Numbered from the stretch's first letter, positions 1 to 5,828 are shown. The stretch is DNA of 7,342 bases from an uncultured Collinsella sp. (GCA_900541665.1 UQKV01000072.1:1-7342), one strand, 5' to 3'. Notes: generated from the letters alone by a model not told the origin. Numbers and translations are program-made.

Positions 1-789
1 ATCGCCATAGCCACCACGGTTGCCGCCAAAGCCGCCGCGACCGCCACGGTCGCCGCCACGGTCACCAAAGCCGCCACGGCCGCCACGATCGCCACCGCGA
101 CCGCCACGGTCACCGCCACGGCCACCGCGATCGCCAAAGCCGCCGCGACCGCCACGGCCACCGCGATCGTCACGGCCGCCGCGAGGACCGCGGTCCTCGT
201 CCAGGCCCATGGCGACGAGCGGAGCGATGACCTTATCGAGAGCGGCCATCAGCTCGGTGGCCTCCTCGTAAGAAAGCTCGGGCAGGAGCTTCTCCTTCTT
301 GTTGGCAAGCTCGACCAGGCCCTCAGCGGCATCCTCGGCAGCGAAGACAACGATCTTGCGCATATCGCCCTCGGCGTCGTCGATGCGGCCGACCAGATCG
401 GCAGCCTCGGCCTCGGCCATCAGACCATCGAGCTCACGAAGGCGCATGCCCAGCAGGTCGGACATTTCCTTCTGCTCCATCTTGGGCTTGAGGTCAAGAA
501 GCTTGATGGCGCGCTCGATGTTCGCCATGCGCTCGGCCTTGGCCTCCTCCTCCTTGGAAATAGCAAAGCGACGGCTACGCAGCAGGCGGGCGGCCTTCTG
601 CATCTTGTCCATCAGCTCTTCGTCATCGTAATCAACGGCGGCCTCGACAACCTCGGCCTCCTCCTCGGCGGAAACCTCGTCAGCAGCCTCAACCTCGGCA
701 GCTTCGGTCTCCACGGTCTCGACTGCCTCAACCTCGGCAGCCATGGTCTCGTTCTCGGTCTCGTTCATGATCTCTTCGTTCTCGGACAT
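1..789 (-). CDS. MarR-like winged-helix protein with RGG-repeat tail (3' end outside window)
   Basis: The reading frame is open from the ATG at 789 to the window edge (263 codons, no stop). An AAGGAG ribosome site lies 4 nt upstream (794-799). Residues 1-60 are strongly acidic (runs of E, D, A, V). Residues about 88-198 read like a MarR domain: QKEMSDLLGMRLRELDGLM matches the recognition helix-turn-helix, ADLVGRIDDAEGDMRKIVVF matches the wing pattern (LV.R..D..D.R...V), and LSYEEATELMAALDKVI matches the C-terminal dimer helix. From residue 203 the protein becomes a low-complexity tail with 14 RGG triplets broken by FGD and FGG. RGG tails in other proteins bind RNA and promote condensates. The neighbouring MFS pump is a plausible target, since MarR proteins often control such pumps. 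The MarR call rests on pattern matching by eye. A MarR domain with an RGG tail is unusual. The tail may continue beyond position 1. Confidence 0.72.
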   Translation of the reverse strand, partial: MSENEEIMNETENETMAAEVEAVETVETEAAEVEAADEVSAEEEAEVVEAAVDYDDEELMDKMQKAARLLRSRRFAISKEEEAKAERMANIERAIKLLDLKPKMEQKEMSDLLGMRLRELDGLMAEAEAADLVGRIDDAEGDMRKIVVFAAEDAAEGLVELANKKEKLLPELSYEEATELMAALDKVIAPLVAMGLDEDRGPRGGRDDRGGRGGRGGFGDRGGRGGDRGGRGGDRGGRGGFGDRGGDRGGRGGFGGNRGGYGD

Positions 790-803
790 GAGACTCCTTC
801 TTG

Positions 804-881
804 GCCCTCTCGGGCATCATCGCCCCATTCGCGGGGCCCGTCGCGCACTCTTTGCGCTTTAAACATTCATGCCTCTCGGCA
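804..881 (-). promoter_or_regulatory. Structured 5' leader of the MarR-RGG gene (four hairpins)
   Basis: Reading the minus strand toward the start codon at 789, four short stem-loops follow one another: TGCC-GAGA-GGCA (881-870), GCGCA-AAGAG-TGCGC (857-843), GCCCC-GCGAAT-GGGGC (837-822) and GCCC-GAGA-GGGC (815-804). The first and last have a GAGA loop of the GNRA type. The last ends 4 nt before the AAGGAG site. No stem is followed by a T-run, so these are not typical terminators. A structured leader that controls translation, possibly through the RGG protein itself, is an inference. No clear promoter is visible in 882-941. Confidence 0.4.
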
Positions 882-941
882 AAACGTCCATTAGTTTATG
901 GTGTCGCCATCCAATCTAGCTGCAGAATCTATGTGCACACA

Positions 942-2357
942 TTAATGCGACATGTGCGACTCGCGACGAGCGTACACCAGCGACGTCGCGAACCCGACCA
1001 CGGCAATCACAGCCGCCACACGCACGGCAGTTGCAAATCCAATCGCCTGGGCAACGTCGGTCGCAGCGCCAGCCGCGCCGGCAGTCGACGCAGAACTCGA
1101 GAGCAGGCCGATAAACAGCGACGGGCCAAACGATGCGGCAATCATATTCCACGTGTTAAGCAATGCCGTTCCGTGAGGATGTTCAGCGGCAGGCAGCGTC
1201 TCCAAGCCGGCCGTTTGCGAGGGGCTCAGCACCAGGCCGACTCCGGCATACACCACAACGGTCAGCGCCACGACGACGCCGATGTTCATGCTTGCCGCCG
1301 TCATCGAGATTGCAGTCTGCCCCACGGCAATCAGGGCAAAGCCGACCGGCAACAGCGGCCATGCGCCACGGGCGTCCATCACGCGTCCGCCCACAATCGA
1401 GGTCACGGCGTTGCAGGCAATCGCCGGCAAAATGAGCAGGCCCGCAACAAGTGCGGTCATGCCGTAGGCACCTTCAAAATAGAGCGGCAACAAAACACTC
1501 ATCGAGAACGTCGTCATCATCGACACCACCACAAGCAGGCACGCAGGCCAAAAGCGAACGCTCGCCATGGGACGCACGTTAAGCACCGGATGCTCAAGTT
1601 TGAGCTGGCGGGCCGCAAACAGGCCGAGCAGCACAATGGCGGCGAAGAGCGCCACGATGCCGGCAATCAGATTGGTCGAGAACTCGCCTACGGAATACAC
1701 AAATGCCGTAATACCGGCGGCGAGCAAAACAACCGACAGAATATCAAGCGTGGCGTTCGAGCGCTCTCCGACATTCTGAACAAGCTTTACGCCCGCCGCG
1801 GCGACCGCAATGCCGCCCACCAGCGGCACTACGAACACCGCCCTCCAGCCAAACAACGTGCACATAAGACCGCTCATCACAGGTCCAAACGCCGGCCCCA
1901 GCGTAATGCAGGCGCCGCCCAGGCTCAGATACAGACCGAGCTTCTCGCGCGGGGCGCAAGACAACACCACGTTCATCATGAGCGGGAACAAGATGCCCGA
2001 TCCCGCAGCCTGCAAAATACGGCTTGGCAGCAAAACGCTAAACGACGGAGCGACCAGGCACAGGACTTCGCCGGCGACCATGCATCCGCATGCGAAAAAC
2101 AGCAGCTTGCGCGTCGAGAAACGGCCGGACAGGAAGGCCATGATGGCCGTAAAGATCGACGTCACGATCATGTAGCCCGAGACGAGCCACTGTGCCGTGG
2201 TGGCACTCACCGAAAAGGCTGCCATAATGTCGTGCAACGCCACGTTAATGATGTTCTCGTTAAACGCGGCAACAAAGGCTGCAATATACATTACGACGAG
2301 AATCGCCGCAGAGGCCGATGGCGTTACTTGAACTTGTTGCTGAGATTTGCTCCCCAT
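942..2357 (-). CDS. MFS transporter, DHA2 (EmrB/QacA-like) family
   Basis: This 471-residue integral membrane protein has the length and hydrophobic pattern of 14-helix drug:proton antiporters. Visible signatures are NVALHDI in helix 1 with the following QWLVSGYMI (residues 37-64), a degenerate motif A LSGRFSTRKLL (76-86), RILQAAGSG (113-121), and the antiporter motif C GGACITLGPAFGPVMSG (147-163). The frame could start at 2468, but the ATG at 2357 has AGGAAGG 6 nt upstream and gives a normal N-terminus (MGSKSQQQ), so the shorter form is chosen. The canonical helix-1 Asp of DHA2 proteins (D.TIVNVALP) is replaced here by FNENIINVAL. It probably exports drugs or other small hydrophobic compounds using the proton gradient; the substrate is unknown. 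It is followed after 152 nt by the MarR-like gene in the same direction, which may regulate it. Confidence 0.88.
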   Translation of the reverse strand: MGSKSQQQVQVTPSASAAILVVMYIAAFVAAFNENIINVALHDIMAAFSVSATTAQWLVSGYMIVTSIFTAIMAFLSGRFSTRKLLFFACGCMVAGEVLCLVAPSFSVLLPSRILQAAGSGILFPLMMNVVLSCAPREKLGLYLSLGGACITLGPAFGPVMSGLMCTLFGWRAVFVVPLVGGIAVAAAGVKLVQNVGERSNATLDILSVVLLAAGITAFVYSVGEFSTNLIAGIVALFAAIVLLGLFAARQLKLEHPVLNVRPMASVRFWPACLLVVVSMMTTFSMSVLLPLYFEGAYGMTALVAGLLILPAIACNAVTSIVGGRVMDARGAWPLLPVGFALIAVGQTAISMTAASMNIGVVVALTVVVYAGVGLVLSPSQTAGLETLPAAEHPHGTALLNTWNMIAASFGPSLFIGLLSSSASTAGAAGAATDVAQAIGFATAVRVAAVIAVVGFATSLVYARRESHMSH

Positions 2358-2404
2358 GCATTTCCTTCCTCTTGGAACGACAGTCGCATCGCCCCAGAGG
2401 AACG

Positions 2405-2431
2405 GTCCAGGGCGAAAAATGAGCCCTAGAC
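2405..2431. promoter_or_regulatory. Inverted repeat upstream of the MFS gene (possible operator)
   Basis: GTCCAGGGC, a 9-nt spacer (gaaaaatga) and GCCCTAGAC form a 9-bp dyad with one mismatch. In minus-strand RNA the mismatch becomes a G-U pair, so the element could also be a hairpin in the transporter leader. It lies about 50 nt upstream of the start codon at 2357. Operator for a repressor is an inference; no factor can be assigned. Confidence 0.35.
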
Positions 2432-2484
2432 TTACGCCAGACGCCGTACACGACGAATCTGGCAACATGGTCCAACATCGAAAG

Positions 2485-2524
2485 ATTGTAACGCGGACGC
2501 ACAGCTTTCCTTCCGCGCTATTAT
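2485..2524. promoter_or_regulatory. Weak divergent -10 candidates for the MFS and deformylase genes
   Basis: In the divergent 205-bp spacer (2358-2562) there is TACAAT on the minus strand (2490-2485), a possible -10 for the transporter, and TATTAT on the plus strand (2519-2524), a possible -10 for the deformylase gene. Neither has a convincing -35 hexamer at 16-18 nt, so both are tentative. Confidence 0.25.
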
Positions 2525-2562
2525 TAAAAGTTCACGAAAGCATAAGACATGAGGAGCCCGCC

Positions 2563-2973
2563 ATGATTAAGCCCATCATGAAATCCGAGTTCTTTTTGCG
2601 TCTACCTTCCGAAGACGCGGGACCCGACGATGCCGCGACCGGGCAGGATCTCCTAGATACACTCCACGAGCATGAGCGCGAGTGCGTGGGCCTCGCCGCC
2701 AACATGATCGGCGTGCGCAAACGCATCATCTGCGTAAAGGACGGCAACAGGACACTCCTGATGTACAACCCTCAAATTCTTGAGCAGGTCAATGCCTATC
2801 AGACGAGCGAAGGATGTCTCTCGCTGATCGGCGAGCGTCCCTGTACCCGCTATCGCCGCATTAAGGTTGAGTATTTGGACGAGAACTTCGTCCACCGCAT
2901 CAAAAACTTCTCGGGCTACACCGCCGAGATCATCCAGCACGAAATCGACCACTGCAATGGCGTCGTGATCTAG
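2563..2973 (+). CDS. Peptide deformylase family protein, short divergent type
   Basis: This 136-residue cytoplasmic protein carries the three deformylase motifs: GLAANMIG (43-50), EGCLSL (83-88) and QHEIDH (125-130). Predicted metal ligands are Cys85, His126 and His130, with Glu127 as the catalytic acid/base. Family members remove the N-formyl group from new proteins. The frame extends upstream to 2347, but the ATG at 2563 has GAGGAG with a 6-nt spacer and a sensible N-terminus, so it is preferred. Two oddities: motif I normally reads GLAAPQ, and the conserved Gln is Met48 here; and the protein is shorter than the usual 160-200 residues, ending right after motif III without the C-terminal helix. 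From memory, similar short AANMIG-type proteins occur in other gut Firmicutes and Actinobacteria, so it may be a paralogue with a special substrate rather than the housekeeping enzyme. Confidence 0.85.
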   Translation: MIKPIMKSEFFLRLPSEDAGPDDAATGQDLLDTLHEHERECVGLAANMIGVRKRIICVKDGNRTLLMYNPQILEQVNAYQTSEGCLSLIGERPCTRYRRIKVEYLDENFVHRIKNFSGYTAEIIQHEIDHCNGVVI

Positions 2974-2985
2974 TTCCGCGAGTCA

Positions 2986-3006
2986 AGGAAAATGATCCGT
3001 TTTCCT
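2986..3006 (+). terminator. Possible weak terminator after the deformylase gene
   Basis: AGGAAAA, a 7-nt loop and TTTTCCT form a perfect 7-bp stem 13 nt after the stop codon. It is followed by ccgtcc rather than a T-run, so intrinsic termination would be weak. Confidence 0.3.
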
Positions 3007-3056
3007 CCGTCCCTAATGGACCATGGTAACGGCGCAGGTTGAGCACACGACAGCGA

Positions 3057-3156
3057 GCGAGCCGCATTTGCGCCAAGGTGACGTGAAATGAGAGGGCGCT
3101 GACCTTCTGGTCGCGCCCTCGAAATTGAACGTCAGATTGGCGTGAATGCGGCTCGC
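3057..3156 (+). repeat. 100-bp imperfect palindrome between convergent genes (possible structured RNA or terminator)
   Basis: The two arms match in ordered blocks. GCGAGCCGCATT (3057-3068) pairs with 3145-3156, CGCCAA (3071-3076) with 3137-3142, TGACGT (3079-3084) with 3129-3134, GAGGGCGC (3092-3099) with 3113-3120, and GACC (3101-3104) with GGTC (3109-3112), around a TTCT loop. In plus-strand RNA the TG/TG step (3069-3070 with 3143-3144) becomes two G-U pairs, giving 20 continuous pairs. The loop GAAATGA opposite GAAATTGA can form tandem G-A pairs at both ends with A-U pairs between. On the minus strand these positions are C-A and T-C mismatches. The element could be a plus-strand RNA, a 3' UTR structure, a terminator serving the convergent genes, or a dispersed palindromic repeat. 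The symmetry is seen directly; the role is not known. Confidence 0.6.
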
Positions 3157-3170
3157 GTAGCGTCAAGCGG

Positions 3171-3194
3171 TCCGCCGTTCGGTAGAACGGCGGA
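3171..3194 (-). terminator. Perfect 10-bp hairpin just after the HTH-aminotransferase stop
   Basis: TCCGCCGTTC, loop GGTA and GAACGGCGGA form a perfect 10-bp stem beginning 4 nt past the TAA at 3199-3201 on the minus strand. The downstream sequence (ccgcttgacg) has no T-run. It is probably a GC-rich terminator or a 3'-end protecting hairpin, working together with the large palindrome that follows. Confidence 0.5.
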
Positions 3195-3198
3195 ACTA

Positions 3199-4719
3199 TT
3201 AATTCTGGCGGTAGTGATCGAAGAAGTCAGCGAGGTCTTCGAGGGACTCCTTGAGTACTTCCATGCGCGGCAGGTACACGATACGGAAGTGGTCGGGCTC
3301 AGCCCAGTTGAAGCCGCCGCCGCGCGTGATCAGAATCTTCTTCTCGTGCAGCAGGTCAAGGGCGAACTGCTCGTCATCGGTGATGTTGAACTTCTTCACA
3401 TCCATCTTGGGGAAGATGTAGAACGCTGCACGCGGCTTAACCACCGAGATGCCATCAATCTTGTTGAGCGCCTCATACACAAAGTTGCGCTGCTCGTAGA
3501 CACGGCCGCCGGGACGGATGTAGTCGTTAACGGACTGATGGCCACCGAGTGCCGTCTGAACGATCGACTGAGCCGGCACGTTGGAGCACAGGCGCATGTT
3601 GGAGAGCATGTTGATGCCCATGATGAAGTCGCTCATGCAGCGCTGGTTGCCCGAAAGCACCATCCAGCCAATGCGATAGCCCGCGATCATGTGCGACTTG
3701 GACAGGCCGCTAAAGGTAACGCAGGGCAGGTCGGGGGCGAGCGAGGCAATCGAGACGTGCTCGTAGCCGTCCATGCAGAGGCGGTCGTAGATCTCATCGG
3801 CAAAGATCATCAGCTGATGCCTGCGTGCAACCTCGACGATGCCCTCGAGCACCTCGCGCGGATAGACGGAACCCGTGGGGTTATTGGGGTTGATGATGAC
3901 GAGAGCTTTGGTCGCGCTCGTAATCTTGGACTCCATATCCTCCAAGTCGGGATACCAATCCGCCTGTTCATCGCACAGATAGTGCACAGGATGACCGCCG
4001 GCAAGGGTTGCGCACGCCGTCCAGAGCGGATAGTCGGGGCTGGGGATCAGAATCTCGTCGCCATTGTCGAGCAGCGCGTTCATCGAAAGCTGAATGAGCT
4101 CGGACACGCCGTTGCCCGTGTAGATATGCTCCATCTGAACGTTGGGCAGGCCCTTGATCTGCGAATACTGCATGATCGCCTTGCGCGCGGAGAACAGGCC
4201 ACGCGAGTTGGAATAGCCTTCGCAGTCGGGCAGCTGCTGGCGCATGTCCTTGATGACCTCATCGGGCGTGCGGAAACCGAAGGGCGCCGGGTTACCGATA
4301 TTGAGCTTGAGGATGCGCTCGCCCTCGTCCTCCATACGGGCGGCCTCGTCGACGACGGGACCGCGCACGTCATACAGGACGTTATCGAGCTTGGTGGACT
4401 TAGAAAAAGTACGCATGGTGGCGCTCCTTGCAATTTGAGCTGAGGAATGGGGTTCGGGCTTGGAATCGTTGCGGGGTGATGATGCCTCGCCTTGATCGGC
4501 GTCGCCGGCAAGCAGCCAGGTAACATCGACCTCCAAAATACGGGCGAGCAGCTCAGCCACATCGCGCCGCGGGATCGTCTTGCCGCTCACATATTGGCTC
4601 ATCTGACTCTTGCCGAGTTTTTTGCCGAGCATCTCCGATGCGCGGATCACGTCCGACTGGCGAACGTCGCGATCGGACATAGTCTGTCGCAGGCGATCGC
4701 TAAACGTCTCTTGGGCCAC
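3199..4719 (-). CDS. XRE-type HTH domain fused to AlaA-like alanine aminotransferase
   Basis: This 506-residue protein starts at the GTG at 4719, which has AAGGAGG with a 5-nt spacer. The in-frame ATG at 4770 lies inside an operator-like palindrome, has no ribosome site and is rejected. Residues about 4-72 are a Cro/CI-type HTH (FSDRLRQTM, then LGKSQMSQYVSGKTIPRRDVAELLARILEV). Residues about 73-101 are a Ser/Pro/charged linker. Residues 102-506 align over their whole length with E. coli AlaA as I remember it: KLNIGNPAPFGF, GNGVSELI, NPNNPTG (277-283), FADEIYD with PLP-binding Asp308 and Tyr311, GLSKS with Schiff-base Lys341, and substrate-carboxylate Arg479 in FRIVYLP. The enzyme should interconvert pyruvate plus glutamate with alanine plus 2-oxoglutarate in the cytoplasm. 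The architecture resembles MocR/PdxR regulators in logic but uses an XRE rather than a GntR domain, and the enzyme part keeps its catalytic residues. Autoregulation is inferred from the repeats upstream. Confidence 0.9.
   Translation of the reverse strand: MAQETFSDRLRQTMSDRDVRQSDVIRASEMLGKKLGKSQMSQYVSGKTIPRRDVAELLARILEVDVTWLLAGDADQGEASSPRNDSKPEPHSSAQIARSATMRTFSKSTKLDNVLYDVRGPVVDEAARMEDEGERILKLNIGNPAPFGFRTPDEVIKDMRQQLPDCEGYSNSRGLFSARKAIMQYSQIKGLPNVQMEHIYTGNGVSELIQLSMNALLDNGDEILIPSPDYPLWTACATLAGGHPVHYLCDEQADWYPDLEDMESKITSATKALVIINPNNPTGSVYPREVLEGIVEVARRHQLMIFADEIYDRLCMDGYEHVSIASLAPDLPCVTFSGLSKSHMIAGYRIGWMVLSGNQRCMSDFIMGINMLSNMRLCSNVPAQSIVQTALGGHQSVNDYIRPGGRVYEQRNFVYEALNKIDGISVVKPRAAFYIFPKMDVKKFNITDDEQFALDLLHEKKILITRGGGFNWAEPDHFRIVYLPRMEVLKESLEDLADFFDHYRQN
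4414..4429 (-). promoter_or_regulatory. Internal ribosome site and start codon for HTH-less AlaA
   Basis: Within the fusion gene, AAGGAG (4429-4424) lies 7 nt before an in-frame ATG (4416-4414) that encodes Met102, exactly where the AlaA domain begins (MRTFSKSTKLDNVLYD). Starting here gives a 405-residue protein, the normal AlaA length. Spacing and strength rival those of the main start. Use of this site is inferred. Confidence 0.5.
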
Positions 4720-4740
4720 TAGAACCTCCTTGCTGGCAAA

Positions 4741-4822
4741 GTTCAATTTATAGAACACGAATTGAACCATGGTTCAATTTAGCAAGCAGTATAACGCGGC
4801 GCCTCATTCGATAGTTCAATTT
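4741..4822. promoter_or_regulatory. Array of GTTCAATT half-sites (probable operators)
   Basis: GTTCAATTT occurs at 4741-4749, 4772-4780 and 4814-4822, with an inverted AATTGAAC at 4760-4767. The copies at 4760-4767 and 4772-4779 form a perfect 20-bp palindrome, AATTGAACCATGGTTCAATT (4760-4779). The direct copies start 31 and 42 bp apart, about three and four helical turns, so they would face the same side of the DNA. The array covers the promoter region of the HTH-aminotransferase gene, whose own HTH domain is the obvious candidate binder. Confidence 0.65.
4747..4819 (-). promoter_or_regulatory. Promoter candidates for the HTH-aminotransferase gene
   Basis: Two options are visible on the minus strand. 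P1 has -10 TATACT (4793-4788) with TTGAAC (4819-4814) 20 nt upstream. P2 has -10 TATAAA (4752-4747) with TTGAAC (4777-4772) 19 nt upstream. Both spacers are longer than the ideal 17 nt. In both, the -35 would lie inside a GTTCAATT half-site, and the palindrome at 4760-4779 would sit at the P1 start region. This fits repression by occlusion, or activation if spacing must be corrected. Confidence 0.4.
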
Positions 4823-4881
4823 CATAAGAAAATGTACCGGACTCCGAGATTTGCCCAAAGCGGACAATAGCGTGTACGCGT

Positions 4882-5739
4882 TTAGAGGTATTCAAGGAAA
4901 CGGGCGGCGGCAAGCGAAACATCGGCCGTTCGATATATGGCGTTGATTTGGCGATGGGGATGCCCCTCGAGTGGGCGCACGGCAACATCGAACTGACAAC
5001 GGCGCAAGATGAGCGCGGGAAGAATGCTCACACCCAGGCCGTCCTCGACCATAGCCATAATCGCATAATCATCCCAGGTCGACAGCTTGGAGCACACCGT
5101 CAACCCCGCCCGACGGAACAGCGGCGTAATCTCGTCATCGGTGCCGCGTTCTAGCAGAATAAACTGCTCGTTGGCCAAATCGGCAAGAGAGACGACCTCC
5201 GCCGTGGCAAGCAAAGAGTCTGCCGGCACTACCGCCATCAACTCGTCGCGCACCAAAGACCGCGATGCCATGCCGTTTTCTCGGGGCTCACGCGGGATAA
5301 AGCCCAGGTCACAACGACCCTCAGCCACCCATTGTTCAATCTCTGAGTAATCACCCATCAGCAACTCATAATCGACGTCCGGATGATCGGCGCGAAAGCG
5401 CGCAATCACCGGCGGCAGCACGTGGGTCGCCACACTCGAAAACGTACCGATGCAGATTTTGCCGCGCATGAGTCCACGCATCTCATCCACCCGTCGCTGC
5501 AAGCGAATGAATTCCTCGCAGAGCGCCTCGACAGCCGGCATAACTTGCCGCCCATCGGCAGAAAGCACTACGCCCTCGCGGCTTCTATCGAGCACCTTAA
5601 AACCCCAGTCGGCCTCTAGATCGGCCACCATACGGCTCACGCCCGACTGCGAATAGCTCAACCGCTCGGCAGCACGCGTAAAGCTTCCGGCGCGCACCGT
5701 CTCCAGCAGCACCTGCATCTTTTGAATATTCGTTTCCAC
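4882..5739 (-). CDS. LysR-family transcriptional regulator
   Basis: This 285-residue protein is slightly shorter than the usual 300. Residues about 5-64 form the LysR winged HTH (MQVLLETVRAGSFTRAAERLSYSQSGVSRMVADLE, in two parts around AERLSYSQSGVSR). Residues about 92-285 form the periplasmic-binding-like effector domain, beginning GKICIGTFSSVATHVLPP and containing CDLGFIPRE and DGLGVSILP. The GTG at 5739 is chosen as start because AGGGA lies 5 nt upstream and it gives the typical short lead-in to the HTH. The gene is divergent from the EamA transporter, the classic arrangement in which a LysR protein activates the opposite gene and represses its own. The effector is unknown. The HTH-aminotransferase lies 162 nt downstream with its own promoter region. 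Confidence 0.92.
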   Translation of the reverse strand: METNIQKMQVLLETVRAGSFTRAAERLSYSQSGVSRMVADLEADWGFKVLDRSREGVVLSADGRQVMPAVEALCEEFIRLQRRVDEMRGLMRGKICIGTFSSVATHVLPPVIARFRADHPDVDYELLMGDYSEIEQWVAEGRCDLGFIPREPRENGMASRSLVRDELMAVVPADSLLATAEVVSLADLANEQFILLERGTDDEITPLFRRAGLTVCSKLSTWDDYAIMAMVEDGLGVSILPALILRRCQFDVAVRPLEGHPHRQINAIYRTADVSLAAARFLEYL

Positions 5740-5784
5740 GGCACGTCCCTACCTTTGCATGAGTTTTTGTCATGTTTTCCATGC

Positions 5785-5790
5785 ATTATA
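5785..5790 (-). promoter_or_regulatory. -10 element for the lysR gene
   Basis: A consensus TATAAT lies on the minus strand about 45 nt before the lysR start. The -35 is poor (CTGGAT at 16 nt spacing). A TGCATG-N18-CATGCA inverted repeat (5756-5785) lies in the presumed leader next to it. Confidence 0.5.
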
Positions 5791-5811
5791 TTCGCTTTTC
5801 TTCTAAATCCA

Positions 5812-5828
5812 GTTCACCCATAGTGAAC
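5812..5828. promoter_or_regulatory. LysR-type T-N11-A box
   Basis: GTTCAC-CCATA-GTGAAC is a perfect 6-bp dyad containing TCACCCATAGTGA (5814-5826), which fits the T-N11-A rule for LysR sites. It lies between the divergent lysR and EamA genes, upstream of the lysR -10 and 30 nt before the EamA start codon. It is the likely primary binding site of the neighbouring LysR protein. Confidence 0.6.

Noticed and set aside
1..190. CRISPR-like periodic repeat
   Set aside because: The periodicity is in frame with RGG codons, units are short and irregular, and there are no spacers.
20..271. A Pro/Arg-rich plus-strand frame at the window start
   Set aside because: Its repeats are the complement of the RGG codons of the minus-strand gene.
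801..2429. A 542-codon open frame on the plus strand across the transporter region
   Set aside because: It is antisense to the clear MFS gene, its product is rich in Arg, His and Gln with no recognisable domain, and it has the look of a high-GC shadow frame.
2347..2562. N-terminal extension of the deformylase from the ATG at 2347
   Set aside because: The extension covers the divergent promoter region, resembles no deformylase N-terminus, and the ATG at 2563 has a good GAGGAG site.
3142..4443. A 433-codon open frame on the plus strand across the aminotransferase
   Set aside because: It lies opposite the well-supported AlaA domain, shows no family motif, and its start falls inside the palindrome arm.
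4720..4770. ATG at 4770 as the start of the HTH-aminotransferase
   Set aside because: It has no ribosome site and lies in the centre of the operator palindrome, while the GTG at 4719 has AAGGAGG with a 5-nt spacer.
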